Notes: generated from the sequence alone by a model not told the origin. A stretch of DNA of 64,000 nt from Rhodococcus rhodnii (GCA_000720375.1 JOAA01000027.1:58920-122919); one strand, 5' to 3'. Positions 6,076 through 17,500 are shown, counted from the stretch's first letter. Program-made: numbers and translations.

Positions 6076-8631
6076 ATGGCTGTCGAGACCGTAGATCTAT
6101 TTCTCCTTCCGCATGCTGATCTGCATGTCGCGCTCACCGGCGCGCCACAGCTGCGGGTGTCGTTCATGGCCAAGACCTTTGACGACACGAAACCCGATCG
6201 CTACGGCCTGGAGGATCTCACCAGTCAATGCGTGTTCGAGTTCTTCGCGCCGCACAACGAAGCCGGTAAGCCCGGTCAACCCGGCAAGCGGTTCGACAAC
6301 CTGCCGTCGATCAATCCGTCCACCGGGCAGGTCACCGCGACCACGCCGGGTGTGTACCTCTTCCAGGCCCGCTGGAACAGCAACTACATCGTCGGACGGC
6401 TTCAGGTGCACGACCAGATCACCGCGTGGTGGTTCGGCAACGACTCGATCACCACCGCACTCGACCCCGACTTCGCCCACGCCCAGCCGTCGATCTACGC
6501 GAAGTTCAGCGACGACGGCGTCGGCGCTGACCTGGTCGGGGACATCACCGGACACGGTTACGTCGGGTTGGCACCCGACGATCCCACGAAGCTCGCCATC
6601 AACCAGCACGGCAGGGTGCGCGGCATCGTCGAGACATTGGAACCTCCTGCCGAGATCTCCGGAACGTTCCTCGGCCAGACGAAAAAGCTGCCGGTGCGCG
6701 TCGTCGACTACGGCAAGGCACGCCAGCACCTGGTGCCGGTGCAGACCCCGGATGTGCCGGGGGCCAACGATATGGCCAACATCGTCTTCATCCCGGAAGG
6801 CTTCAAGAGCACCAAGGCCGACAGCGACCTGTTCGATTCGATCGTCACCGCCGCCGTTCGGGAGATCTTCGACAAGCCGAGGCATCAGCCGTACGCGATG
6901 CTCGAAGGCAGCTTCAACATCTTCAAAGCCTTCATCCCCTCCCAAGAGCACCTTGTCACCTGCGGCTTCCGGGTGACCGACGAGAACCTCGACAAGGCGA
7001 TCCCCATCCCCTTCAACGGACAAGCGGGGTCCTCGAAGAACAGCTACACCATGCAGGAACTGGTCGCCAAAGTGGGCTTGCCGATGTACGGCGAGCAGCG
7101 GCCGGACCCGTTGACCATCTGGAAAGGCCAGAGCCTCAAGGATTTCGATCCGTCCAGAGTGGACACGCAGCTCATCGAGCGGTGGAAGAAGCACTACGCG
7201 ACCGGGATCCTGCACGCGCGGGACACCGTATTCGGCATGCAGCTGGGCAGCCGCCCCGCGGATCGGCCGTACGGCAGCGATCCGGACGGGACGCCACCGG
7301 TGGTCAAGCCGGTGACCGACGAGCCTTCCGCGCTGCTCAGCGCTTACGTCGCCAGGATGTACGAGTTCTACGACTTCACGGACACCCGGATTCTGACGCC
7401 GGATCCGCGCAGGCACGCGCTGGAACGGCATGGCGGAAACCGGCCGAACCCCGGTGCCTCGATCATGCGGTACCTCGCCGGCCTGAAGTACGCCTTCACA
7501 CCGTTCACCGCGATCGGTGAGAACTGGGTGCCTGATGCGTCGAAGTTCAAGCGGAGCAGGGGTCTTGTCGCCATGATCTGCTACGACGACCTCGACGGCG
7601 GAACCAACATCGATGGTCTCACCACCACAGCACAGACGATGCGCAGCGAGCTCACCACGAAGGCCGTTTATGCCGACCCGGTCGTCAAACGGGAGTTGCG
7701 CCGCCGGGAGCCGCCCAAGCAGCTGGTGCCCGACCTGGTCGGCACCGTCAACACCATCGCCCACGAGTTCGGGCACAGTTTCAACCTCGGCGACGAGTAC
7801 GAGACCCGCGACGGGGACGGCACTGCCGCCGACGCGACCGAGGACGTCGACTACGACAACCTCGCGGTACTCGGATTCGTGCGCGCCGAGGCGAAGCCGA
7901 GCCGGAAGATCGACGCGGCCAAGGTCAAATGGCTCGGTCTGCCCCGGATGACGTTGTCCGCCAAGCTGATGCTGCCTTCCCAGAACGTACCCGGCGGGAT
8001 CAGGGTCACCATCGATCCGCGCTATATGGGCAAATGGGTGGAGGCGAAGAAGAACAACGCCGAGGTGCACCTGCGTAACTTCGTGGTCACGCCTGGCGGA
8101 CAGCAGTTGCCGTTGAGCACGGACCCCGGCCAGTTGCTGACCGGGCTCAAGATCGGGGACATCGCGGAGGCGGCCGGCACCGTGACACTCACCGGAGCCG
8201 TGAGCCCGTTGCCGCGGTACGAGCGCGGTTCCACACTGTACGTCCCGCTCAAGGACGGCAGCGACCTCGTGTCGGTGGTGCACAAGGCCGTACGGAAGCT
8301 GCTGACGGACAAGAAGATCCCGCTGAACGCGGTGCCCATCAACGATCGTGTTTCCACGGACAAGGACAAACCCATCGACGTCGATGGGTTCACCACACCT
8401 TGCGATCCCACGCAGACCCTCGGGGTCTTCGAAGGCGGCAACGAGTTCTCCGGCGGTTTCTACCGGCCTGCCGGTGCCTGCAAGATGCGCGACCAGGACG
8501 GCACCAAGAAGGAAGGCCGAGGCGAAGGCGCCGAGTTCTGCTACGTCTGCAAATGGCTGATCGTCAACCGCGTCGATCCTGATTACCACGCCATTCTCAG
8601 CGGTCTCTTCTATCCAAAGGGGTGTTGCTGA
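6076..8631 (+). CDS. M64-like zinc metallopeptidase, first gene of the giant-protein operon
   Basis: Encodes 851 residues; ATG at 6076 is preceded by AGAGGGTGGG. The catalytic region carries HEFGHSFNLGDEYE at about residues 563-576, the H-E-x-x-H plus downstream D-E-Y arrangement of IgA-peptidase-like M64 enzymes. Upstream NIVFIPEGFKS and ICYDDLDGGTN segments also fit M64. The N-terminal third appears beta-rich, and the C-terminal region after the active site is a long family-specific extension with several cysteines near the end (FTTPCDP, GACKMRD, FCYVCKW). No signal peptide or membrane segment is visible, which is unusual for M64, mostly exported proteins. It may mature or process the giant proteins encoded downstream. 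One base separates its stop from the next ATG. Confidence 0.75.
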   Translation: MAVETVDLFLLPHADLHVALTGAPQLRVSFMAKTFDDTKPDRYGLEDLTSQCVFEFFAPHNEAGKPGQPGKRFDNLPSINPSTGQVTATTPGVYLFQARWNSNYIVGRLQVHDQITAWWFGNDSITTALDPDFAHAQPSIYAKFSDDGVGADLVGDITGHGYVGLAPDDPTKLAINQHGRVRGIVETLEPPAEISGTFLGQTKKLPVRVVDYGKARQHLVPVQTPDVPGANDMANIVFIPEGFKSTKADSDLFDSIVTAAVREIFDKPRHQPYAMLEGSFNIFKAFIPSQEHLVTCGFRVTDENLDKAIPIPFNGQAGSSKNSYTMQELVAKVGLPMYGEQRPDPLTIWKGQSLKDFDPSRVDTQLIERWKKHYATGILHARDTVFGMQLGSRPADRPYGSDPDGTPPVVKPVTDEPSALLSAYVARMYEFYDFTDTRILTPDPRRHALERHGGNRPNPGASIMRYLAGLKYAFTPFTAIGENWVPDASKFKRSRGLVAMICYDDLDGGTNIDGLTTTAQTMRSELTTKAVYADPVVKRELRRREPPKQLVPDLVGTVNTIAHEFGHSFNLGDEYETRDGDGTAADATEDVDYDNLAVLGFVRAEAKPSRKIDAAKVKWLGLPRMTLSAKLMLPSQNVPGGIRVTIDPRYMGKWVEAKKNNAEVHLRNFVVTPGGQQLPLSTDPGQLLTGLKIGDIAEAAGTVTLTGAVSPLPRYERGSTLYVPLKDGSDLVSVVHKAVRKLLTDKKIPLNAVPINDRVSTDKDKPIDVDGFTTPCDPTQTLGVFEGGNEFSGGFYRPAGACKMRDQDGTKKEGRGEGAEFCYVCKWLIVNRVDPDYHAILSGLFYPKGCC

Positions 8632-8632
8632 G

Positions 8633-11600
8633 ATGGCGGGACCCGGCACCTTCGACAAGCTTGTCGCCGAGATCGGGCAGGCCGCGCTGCCGTTGCGTGA
8701 CGCTTTGCGTTCGCCAGCGTCCTTCACCGCGTTCATGCAGAAACTCGGCTGGCGCGTCGACGCCATCCCGCCTGCATTGGCGGGTCTCGGCAGCGGTCTC
8801 GACGCACTGACCGATTCGCTGCGCAGCCTTCTTGGTGACGGCGGGCTGAACGTGGGCGGCGGGTTGTCGGACGGAGTAAGCGCCGATTTCTCGGCAGACA
8901 AGGTGGCCCGCGCCCTCAGCGCGGTCCAGGCGGTGATCAACGGGATCAAGGCAATAGCCAGCGCGCCCGATTCGGCCATCCCGGAAATCCTTCGCGTGGA
9001 CGGCTTCCGGGAGAAGTTCCCCGGCCAGCTGCTCGACTATCTGATCGTCACGTATCTGCAGCGGTATCACCCTTCCGTCGGGTTCGGCCTGCGCAGTCTC
9101 GGCGTCATCAAGGCGAAGTACGCGCCCTCGTCCGGGAATCGGCCGCCATACATGCATTTGTCGTTCGATGTCGGCGATGTTCCCCGGCTGCTCGGCGATC
9201 CCGGACAGGTGCTCAAAGCGGCCTTCGGCTGGGGCGAGCCCGGATTCGACTTCGGGGCGTTGGCTTCTCAGCTCGACAACCTGCTGATGAGCGCAGGTGT
9301 CGTCGTCGACCTGCAGACGATGTCGTCCTCCGCGTCGGCGGCTGTCCAGGGAGTGCCGGAGGACCTGGAGGCGCCGCTGGTCAGGGCGATCAGGGGCACC
9401 GTGTTCGAACGGATGCTCCGGCAGCAGGCCGGGGCGGATCCCAAGCGGGTGGCCGGGGAGATCCGGCTGGTCGAGCTGCCCGCGACCGGCGAGGCGCAGG
9501 CAGGGCTGGCGCTGCTGCCGTACTTCACCGGCACCCAAGGGTTCAAGCTGCCCTTGACCGACCGTCTTACGCTCCTCGTGCGCAGTGAGCTCGACTTCGA
9601 AGGCGGGGTGGCGCTCCAGATCCGGCCAGGGCGGCCGATCGAGACGGTCGTCGGGTTCGAGAAGGACTCGCCGAGCAAGATCGACGGCGCCATCGAGGCG
9701 ATCATCGAGCTCGCCGCCGCCGATGGTGAGCCGACGCTGCTGATCGGGTCGGCGGACGGAACCCGGTTGCAGTTCAAGACCATCTCGGTGACCGGCGGCG
9801 CGCGGATCAGTGACGGCGTCGACGTCTTCGCCGAGTTCCAGCTCAAGGGGTTCGAGTTCGTCTTCTCCCCCGGCGGCGCCGACGGTTTCATCGCGACGCT
9901 CATTCCCGGCGGCGGGTTCACGCTCGGGGCCGACTTGACCGTCGGCGTCTCACACAGCAACGGGTTCTACTTCCGTGGCTCCTCGAACCTCGAAATCCAC
10001 CTCCCCGCGCATGTCGAGCTGGGGCCGCTGGAGATCCAGGGGTTGACGATCTCGGCGTCTCCTTCCGCCGACGGGATTCCGATCGGGCTCGGCACGACAT
10101 TCAAGGCCGAGCTGGGGCCGGTCACCGCCGTGGTCGAGCAGATCGGGCTCGTCGCCGATCTCGCTTTCAAACCCGGCAACGACGGCAACCTCGGTCCAAT
10201 CGATCTGTCATTGGGATTCAAGCCGCCCAAGGGTGTCGGGCTCGCGGTCAACGCCGGAATCGTGTCCGGTGGCGGGTATCTGTACTTCGACCCGGATCGC
10301 GGCGAGTACGCCGGGGCCCTCGAACTGGACTTCGCGGGGCTGGTCGAGCTCAAGGCGATCGGGCTGATCAGCACGCGGATGCCGGACGGCGCCAAGGGAT
10401 TCTCGCTGCTGATCGTGATCGCGACCGAGTTCGGCGGCGGCGGGATCCAGCTCGGGTTCGGGTTCACGCTGCTCGGCGTCGGCGGTGTGATCGGGCTCAA
10501 CCGCCGGATGGACTTCGCCGCGCTGATCGAGGGAGTCGTCAGCGGGTCGATCGAATCGGTGATGTTCCCCAAGGACGTCATCGCCAACGCACCGCGGATC
10601 ATCAGCGATCTGCGGCGGTTCTTCCCGCCGGAGGACGGCCGGTTCCTGATCGGCCCGATGGCCAAGATCGGCTGGGGCACGCCGGCGCTCGTCACCGTCT
10701 CGCTCGGGGTGATCGTCGAGATCCCGCCGGGCAATGTCGCGATTCTCGGTGTGCTGAAATGCATTCTGCCAAGCCAGGACGTCCCGCTGCTGGTGCTGCA
10801 GGTCAACTTCATCGGCGCGCTCGAAGTCGACAAGTCGAGGCTCTGGTTCTACGCGCAGATGTTCGACTCGCGCATCCTGTTCATGACCATCGAAGGCGGG
10901 ATGGGGCTGCTCGTCGACTGGAGTGACAACCCGGACTTCGTGCTGAGCGTCGGCGGATTCCACCCGTCGTTCAAACCGCCGCCGCTGCCGTTCCCCGTGC
11001 CGCCGAGGCTGTCGGTCGACATCCTCAACGCGCCGGGCCGGCTGATTCGTGTCTCCGGCTATTTCGCGGTCACCAGCAACACCGCGCAGTTCGGCGCGAA
11101 AGCCGAAGTGCGGCTTGGCTTCGGCGGGTTCGGGATCGAAGGACACCTTGCCTTCGACGCGCTTTTCCGGTTCTCGCCGTTCTCGTTCATCATCCAGATC
11201 TCCGCGGGTGTCTCGCTGAAGGCGTTCGGTGTCGGCGTGTTCAGCATCGACCTCGACTTCCAGCTGGAGGGTCCGTCGCCGTGGCGGGCGCACGGCCGCG
11301 GCTCGATCTCCTTGCTGTTCTTCGAAATCTCGGCGGACTTCGACATCACCTGGGGTGAGGAGCGCGACACCGCGCTGCCTCCGGTCGCGGTGCTCGGGCT
11401 GCTGGAGAACGAGATCCGCAAGGTCGAGGGCTGGCAGACCCGGTTGCCCGCGGGCGGATTCAACCCGCTGGTCACGTTGCGTCAGCTGCCGGGAACCGAC
11501 GACCCGGTACTGCATCCACTCGGTTCCCTGTTCATCCATCAGCGTGCCATCCCGCTCGATGTCCGGATCGATCGCGTCGGCGCGCAGCGGCCCAACGACG

Positions 11601-13345
11601 GCAAGCGGTTCAGCGTCGCCCCCGTGCCGAAGAAAGGCATGAAGCGGGCGTCGATCACCGCCGACAAGTTCGCGATGGGACAGTTCCAGGACTCCGGCGA
11701 CGCGGAGAAGCTTTCCCGTGCCGCGTACGAGGATCAGAACGCCGGGCTGGAACTGGTCGCCGAGGACGGCGCGATCCTGTCGCCTCGGGTCGTGCGGCGC
11801 AGCGCTCGCTACGAACTGTACATAGTGGACAATGAGCCGCCGGAGACGGTCACCACATTGAGCATGCGCCGTACCCGGGTCCGGATGGCGGTGAAGGCGC
11901 CTGCCAAGCCGAAGCTGTACAGCCCGCCGCCCGCGGTGTTCAGTCAGCTGCTCGACGGCAGCAGCACCGCCCGATCGCCGTTGTCCCAGCACGAAACCCG
12001 GTTGCGGCGGCCGTTCACCGCGGACGAGACCGTGCGTGTCACCGGTGATCACTTCATCGTCGCCTACCGCCGTAACAACCTGCAGGCGTTCCCGCCCGCA
12101 TCGACGGGGTCGACCGCGGCCAGCTTCCGGAGCGAGGCGAGCGCGAACGACGCGATGGCGGACTGGATCGTCGCCGACCCGAGCCTGGCCGGACAGCTGC
12201 ACGTCTTGCGCCGGACCGAAGCTGCTGGCGGATCCGTTGCCGCGCCTGGGACCTGGTCGTCCGCGGGCGCGCCACCGGTTCCGGTTTCCGGTGCCGACGC
12301 GGCCCGTCTCGCCGGTGGCAAGGTGCTTGTGGCAGGCGGTGCCGATGCCACCGGAAAGCCGGTGCTCACCGCTGCGGTGTTCGACCCGGTCGCGGTGACG
12401 TGGTCGACCGACGTGCAGTCACTGAAGACCGCCCGGTCACGGCACAGCACGACACGGCTCGCCGACGGGAGGGCCGTGGCGGCAGGCGGGCTCGACGCGA
12501 ACGGTGCGCCGCTGGCCTCGGCGGAGGCGTACGACCCGGTCGCCAATGCTTGGAAGGACACCGGAGCGCTGACCACCGCCCGTTTCGGGCACACCGCCAC
12601 CGCAGTCGGCTCCCAGCTGCTTGTCGTCGGCGGGACTTCGGCGAGAGGTACGGCGCTGGCGTCTGCCGAGCTGCTGGATCCGCAGACGCTCCAATGGACG
12701 GCGACCACGCCGATGATCGACGCCCGCACCGGACACCAGACGGTTCTCCTCACCGACAAGGAAACCAAGAAGGTGACCGTGCTCGTCGTCGGCGGCGCCG
12801 TGCCCACCGGCCAGGGTGAACGGGCGCTGGCGACCTGCGAGATCTACGACCCGGAGACCAAGACCTGGACCGCGACCAGCAGCCTTTCCGTGCCACGCAA
12901 GGGTCACCAGGCCACACTGCTGCCCGACGGCCGGGTACTGGTCACCGGCGGCGACGCCCTTCCAGCGGTGCCGTACCGCCAGGAAAGCCTTGCCTCGGCG
13001 GAAATCTACGACCCAGCCGACAAGACCTGGCATCCTGTCGCCAGCATGCCGGGCGGCGGTCGTAGCGGACATCGCTGCGTGGCCACGCCAATCGGCGCTG
13101 TCGTCGTCGGTGGTGTCGGTCGTCCGCGCGCCACCGGTGGTTTCCGTGCCGCCGCGGCCTTCGATCCCGAGTCCGAAACGTGGAGCACGACCGGAACGAT
13201 GGCTGTCGGCCGCCGGGACTTCCCCGCCGTCGATCTGGCCGACGGCCGCGTGTTCGTCGTGGGCGGGCTGGCCAGGACCGGGGCCGCCGCGCCAGGTCCC
13301 GACCCAGCCGAACTCGCCGCCACCGCCGAGATCTACCTGCCATGA
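8633..13345 (+). CDS. DUF6603 giant protein with C-terminal kelch beta-propeller
   Basis: Encodes 1570 residues. Up to about residue 950 it is a Gly- and hydrophobic-rich beta repeat region matching DUF6603: GFTLLGVGGVIGLNRRMD (about 610), a FFP...FLIGPMAKIGWGTPALV segment (about 660), and FVLSVGGFHPSF (about 770). After a linker, residues about 1210-1570 hold seven kelch repeats (for example KVLVAGGADATG...AAVFDPVAVTWST and TVLVVGG...CEIYDPETKTWTAT), enough for one complete propeller. No signal peptide. The amphipathic beta region suggests a lipid- or particle-associated scaffold, but no function is established for DUF6603. It starts one base after the metalloprotease stop and its stop overlaps a possible ATG of the next gene. 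Confidence 0.8.
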   Translation: MAGPGTFDKLVAEIGQAALPLRDALRSPASFTAFMQKLGWRVDAIPPALAGLGSGLDALTDSLRSLLGDGGLNVGGGLSDGVSADFSADKVARALSAVQAVINGIKAIASAPDSAIPEILRVDGFREKFPGQLLDYLIVTYLQRYHPSVGFGLRSLGVIKAKYAPSSGNRPPYMHLSFDVGDVPRLLGDPGQVLKAAFGWGEPGFDFGALASQLDNLLMSAGVVVDLQTMSSSASAAVQGVPEDLEAPLVRAIRGTVFERMLRQQAGADPKRVAGEIRLVELPATGEAQAGLALLPYFTGTQGFKLPLTDRLTLLVRSELDFEGGVALQIRPGRPIETVVGFEKDSPSKIDGAIEAIIELAAADGEPTLLIGSADGTRLQFKTISVTGGARISDGVDVFAEFQLKGFEFVFSPGGADGFIATLIPGGGFTLGADLTVGVSHSNGFYFRGSSNLEIHLPAHVELGPLEIQGLTISASPSADGIPIGLGTTFKAELGPVTAVVEQIGLVADLAFKPGNDGNLGPIDLSLGFKPPKGVGLAVNAGIVSGGGYLYFDPDRGEYAGALELDFAGLVELKAIGLISTRMPDGAKGFSLLIVIATEFGGGGIQLGFGFTLLGVGGVIGLNRRMDFAALIEGVVSGSIESVMFPKDVIANAPRIISDLRRFFPPEDGRFLIGPMAKIGWGTPALVTVSLGVIVEIPPGNVAILGVLKCILPSQDVPLLVLQVNFIGALEVDKSRLWFYAQMFDSRILFMTIEGGMGLLVDWSDNPDFVLSVGGFHPSFKPPPLPFPVPPRLSVDILNAPGRLIRVSGYFAVTSNTAQFGAKAEVRLGFGGFGIEGHLAFDALFRFSPFSFIIQISAGVSLKAFGVGVFSIDLDFQLEGPSPWRAHGRGSISLLFFEISADFDITWGEERDTALPPVAVLGLLENEIRKVEGWQTRLPAGGFNPLVTLRQLPGTDDPVLHPLGSLFIHQRAIPLDVRIDRVGAQRPNDGKRFSVAPVPKKGMKRASITADKFAMGQFQDSGDAEKLSRAAYEDQNAGLELVAEDGAILSPRVVRRSARYELYIVDNEPPETVTTLSMRRTRVRMAVKAPAKPKLYSPPPAVFSQLLDGSSTARSPLSQHETRLRRPFTADETVRVTGDHFIVAYRRNNLQAFPPASTGSTAASFRSEASANDAMADWIVADPSLAGQLHVLRRTEAAGGSVAAPGTWSSAGAPPVPVSGADAARLAGGKVLVAGGADATGKPVLTAAVFDPVAVTWSTDVQSLKTARSRHSTTRLADGRAVAAGGLDANGAPLASAEAYDPVANAWKDTGALTTARFGHTATAVGSQLLVVGGTSARGTALASAELLDPQTLQWTATTPMIDARTGHQTVLLTDKETKKVTVLVVGGAVPTGQGERALATCEIYDPETKTWTATSSLSVPRKGHQATLLPDGRVLVTGGDALPAVPYRQESLASAEIYDPADKTWHPVASMPGGGRSGHRCVATPIGAVVVGGVGRPRATGGFRAAAAFDPESETWSTTGTMAVGRRDFPAVDLADGRVFVVGGLARTGAAAPGPDPAELAATAEIYLP

Positions 13346-13365
13346 TTCCCGAAGGGACTGTCCTC

Positions 13366-14553
13366 ATGACCAGTGCGACGCTCGCGGCCGATGCGTGGTC
13401 GTCCGCTCCCAAATATGTCGCCGCCGTGACCTGGTCGGGTCAGCACGATGCCGCCGTCCTGCTCGAAGGCGGTAAGAAGGTGCTCGTGGCCGGTGGTGCC
13501 GACGCGGCATCGTTGAGCGTCAAGCACAGTGCGGTCTACGACTTCGAGACGAAGACATGGTCGCAGCCCGCGCAGCTCGGCACCGCGCGGCAGCAGCACG
13601 CGCTGGTCGCCCTGCCCGGCGGGAAGGCGCTGATCACCGGCGGATTCAGCGCACCGGGCGGTCCGGCACTGGCCACGGCCGAGGTGTTCGACCCGGTGAC
13701 GAACAAGTGGACACCGGTGCCGAAACCGATGAAGGCGGGCAGGTGGGGGCACAGCGCCGCGAAGCTGTCCAACGGCCTCATCCTGATCGCGGGCGGCAGC
13801 ACGCTCCGGCCGGGTGGCAAGGCGATGGCGTTGCGCACAGCCGAATTGTTCAAGCCGGACGCCACGGCGACCGAAGATCCATGGACCCAGGCCGAGGACA
13901 TGACCGACGCCCGTACCGGTCACGTCGCGGTCGTTTTGCAGGACGGCAAAACCGTGCTCGTGTGCGGCGGCAGCACGCCGGTCGGCTCGGCCGACGACCC
14001 GGCGCTGGCCTTCTGCGAGCTCTACGACACCGAAACGAAGAAGTGGAAGCCCGCCGCCACCATGCACTATCCCCGCAGCGGGCATACGGCAACGGCGTTG
14101 TCCGGCACGTCCGTCCTCGTCACAGGCGGCAAGGCCCCTGGTGTCACGGCGGATGGCGCGTTCGATCCGTTCGCCCGTGACACGGCAGAGGTATTCGACT
14201 TCACCGCGGCCGGCGGGAGCTGGAAAGACGTCAAATCCATGCCGGGCGGCCGGGCCTTCCACCGCGCGGTCGCCGTCGGCGCCGGAAAGGTCGCGGTGTT
14301 CGGTGGAGCTGACGACGTGACGAACGAGGCAGGCTACCGCAGCGCGATCCAGTACGAAGCAGGCAACTGGACGTCCTTGCCGGGCTTGACCATCGGCCGG
14401 TGGGGTTTCGCGGCCGCGGCCGCGGGGGCCGAGATCGTCGTCGCAGGCGGAATCGCCAGCACCGGCCTCGCCGCCGCGGAACAGCCTGCCGAGCCGGGCA
14501 AGCGCGCCCTCGAGCTGACGATGACCGCGGAGAAGTTCGGGAGCAGTTCGTGA
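13366..14553 (+). CDS. Stand-alone kelch-repeat beta-propeller protein
   Basis: Encodes 395 residues comprising essentially seven kelch repeats (KKVLVAGGADAAS...AVYDFETKTWS, KALITGGFSAPGG...AEVFDPVTNKWT, then SVLVTGGKAPG and EIVVAGGIAST further on). It closely resembles the C-terminal propeller of the preceding giant protein, so one likely arose by duplication of the other. ATG at 13366 has GAAGGGA eight bases upstream; ATG at 13342 overlaps the previous stop (ATGA) and is an alternative that adds eight residues. Kelch propellers usually mediate protein contacts, though galactose-oxidase-like enzymes share the fold; I see no copper-ligand set. Probably a structural partner. Its stop overlaps the GTG of the next gene. 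Confidence 0.8.
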   Translation: MTSATLAADAWSSAPKYVAAVTWSGQHDAAVLLEGGKKVLVAGGADAASLSVKHSAVYDFETKTWSQPAQLGTARQQHALVALPGGKALITGGFSAPGGPALATAEVFDPVTNKWTPVPKPMKAGRWGHSAAKLSNGLILIAGGSTLRPGGKAMALRTAELFKPDATATEDPWTQAEDMTDARTGHVAVVLQDGKTVLVCGGSTPVGSADDPALAFCELYDTETKKWKPAATMHYPRSGHTATALSGTSVLVTGGKAPGVTADGAFDPFARDTAEVFDFTAAGGSWKDVKSMPGGRAFHRAVAVGAGKVAVFGGADDVTNEAGYRSAIQYEAGNWTSLPGLTIGRWGFAAAAAGAEIVVAGGIASTGLAAAEQPAEPGKRALELTMTAEKFGSSS

Positions 14554-17500
14554 GCGCGAACGCCTATTCCTTCCTGCCGTGGCTGCGGACCGGCCTGAGC
14601 ACCCGGATCACCGGCGACGTCAGCGGGTCACGCGCGACGATTCCGATCGAGCTCAGGCTCACCGGTGACGCGCTCGCCGAAAACACTCCCGCGCTGCACC
14701 ACGACATCAGCCAGCCGGTGCAGCTCTACGGCCCCGGTGACGTCGTCGGCGTCGACCCACGGGCCATTTCACGCAACGAGCCCCGCCCTGGCGTCACCAA
14801 TTTCGAACCCAACTACCTGGTCCACGTCGAGTTCTACGACGAGGATTTCCCTTGGCGCTACAGTCCCGCGAAGCCGAACGCGGTGACCAAGCGACTGGAT
14901 CCGTGGCTGGCCCTGGTCGTGTTGTCCGCCGGCGGCACCACCGGCCCGGCGGAGTTCGAGGACGGCGTGGCGGAGGGCAAACCGCTGCCGTTCATCACAG
15001 TCACCGAACCACAGGCGTTGCAGCCGTCGAACGAACTCGGGGCGTGGGCGCATGTCCACGTCAACGGGGCACTCGACAGTCCGCTTGTGATCAACGATCC
15101 GGACGCGATGGGGACCTCGCTGGGGAATCTGAGCCGGGTTCTGCGCCAGTCGCCGGACAGTGCGTGTTCCCGGGTGCTCTGCCCGCGACACTTGAAGCCC
15201 AGCACCACTTATCACGCCTTCCTGGTGCCCGCGTTCGAAGCCGGACGGCGTGCCGGGCTCGGCGTCGATCTGGGTGACGTGCTGGCGACGACCCCGAGCT
15301 GGGGTGTCGCAGGCACACCATCGCCGCTGCAGTTGCCGTACTACCACCGCTGGTCCTTCACCACCAGTACGGTCGGTGACTTCGAATACCTCGTCCGGTT
15401 GCTGAAGCCGGTCGAAGCGGCCGAGCCGGTCGGCAGACGGGACATGGACGCGCATCGTTCGCCCGGTTACGAGCTCGAGGGCGTCCCCACGCCGACGGAA
15501 CCTCAGGGCGTCCTGAAGCTCGGTGGTGCCCTTCAGCTGCCCAACACCGACGACAAGCCCGATGTGTACGAGAACTGGGACAACTTCTACGGAAAACAGC
15601 CGGAAGGGCCGGTTCTGCCGCCCTATCCGAACCAGTGGCAGAAGTCGTTGGCCGGGCTGATCAACCTGGCGGACGCCTACCAGAAGAAACCTGCGGCTGC
15701 CGCGAATGCCGAGACCGAAGCGGTGGCCGACGAGCCCGATCCGGTGATCACTCCCCCGCTGTACGGATGCTGGCCGTCGCTGACCCGCACGCTTCTGGTC
15801 GGCGAAGACGGCCAACCGGTGGGAGACGCCGAACTGCACAACTGGGTGCACCGGCTCAATCTCGATCCGCGGTTCCGAGTCGCCGCCCAGTTCGGCACGA
15901 AGGTCGTCCAGGCACGGCAAGAGGAATTCATGGCCGCCGCGTGGAACCAGCTCGGTGACATCCAACGGGCGAACGAGATCATCCGTGCGGCACAACTGGC
16001 CCGTCAACTGGGAAACAGGTTGCAGGGCAAGCACATAGACCCCTTCGCACCTGCCACTCCCCCGGTCTCAGCCGCCGCCGAAGGGCCGATATCGGGACGA
16101 GCGCTGACGTTGACCGCGCCCGCGCACGATCGGGTCATCGAACGTCCGGAGTCGGTGAGTTCGCGATCCGCCACAGCGGAGACGTCCGAGCTGTTCGCCA
16201 TCGGATACAAGGTGAACAACAGCCGAGTCGCATCGGCGCCGATGTCCGCGCCGATGCGCCGGATCACCCGGCCGGGATCACGATTGCGCAAACGGTTGCT
16301 GCCCCAGGGAAATCAGTTCGACCTGCTGGTGGACCGGATCGACCGGGGCGAAGTCACCGCCGCGCGTGCCAAAGGAGCACCGCCGGTCACGCTCGCCGCG
16401 TTCGGCGCGGATCTGGCCCGTGCTTCGCTTGACGTAGCAGGTAATTCCGGTTTCGTGCTGCGCGAACTCGGTGACAGCACCACGACGGCGCCGGACGGGC
16501 AGGACAGCGAGGAAGCTCAGCGCTACCGCGATGCGCTGCGGACCATGCACGACGGACTCACCGCCGCCGTCGAGGCCCCACCCGACGACCAGCTCGGCGT
16601 GCTCACCGCCATCGACGACATGCTCGCCGGTCTGCGAGCCGAGAAGACGTTGCTGGAGAAGCTGACCGGCTCGATGAACCTGCCGGAACGGTTGCGGATC
16701 GCCATTGGGGAGCTCACCGAGATCCTCGCGTACCCGGTATTCGACATGCCGATGTACGAAGAGCTGCTGAAGATGTCGGTGGAGACGTTCGTACCCAATA
16801 TCGGGCGGCTCCCGGAGAACTCGATCACCCTGCTGGAGAACAACAGGCAGTTCATCGAGGCCTACTTGGTCGGGCTCAACCACGAGATGGCACGGGAGAT
16901 GCTGTGGCGCGAGTTCCCGACCGATCAGCGCGGCACCCCGTTCCGGCAGTTCTGGGACCCGCGGACAGTGCTGCTGCAACCGGGCGAATCCCGGGAAGCC
17001 TGGCGGGAACGACTGTACGACATCCCGCCGTTGCACCGCTGGGACAAAAAAGCCCGGCTTGGCGAGAACAACCACCGCCAGTCGCCGCCGGTGCCACCGG
17101 AAACGAAGCAGCCAAAGGATCTCGTCCTGGTGATCCGCGGCGAGCTGCTCAAGAAGTACCCGAACGCGTCCATCTACGCGCACAAGGCGGTCTGGCCGCT
17201 CAACAAGGACGGCACGCCGAACAAGACCGGCGAGCGGACCATCGCACCGCTGTCGGCGAGCGCGCCGCTGGATCCGTCGCTGGTGCGGCTGCCGATCTAC
17301 GAGGCCAAGATCGCCCCGGATCTCTATCTGCTCGGCTTCCCGTTCGATGACGACGAGGCGCTGACCGGTGGGGCGGACAAGCTCGGCTGGTTCTTCGTGA
17401 TCAAGGAGCGCCCCGGCGATCCGCGGTTCGGTGTGGACGAACCGCCGCCGGGAGAGCTGCCGGAGGTCGAGGTCTGGAACGACATCACCTGGGGGCACGT

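Noticed and set aside
6097..8979. 960-codon minus-strand open frame
   Set aside because: Antisense to the M64-like gene and without domains; long antisense frames are expected at this GC content.
13366..14553. Galactose-oxidase-type enzyme
   Set aside because: Kelch repeats are present, but the Cys-Tyr/His copper-radical residues are not evident; a protein-binding propeller is the safer call.
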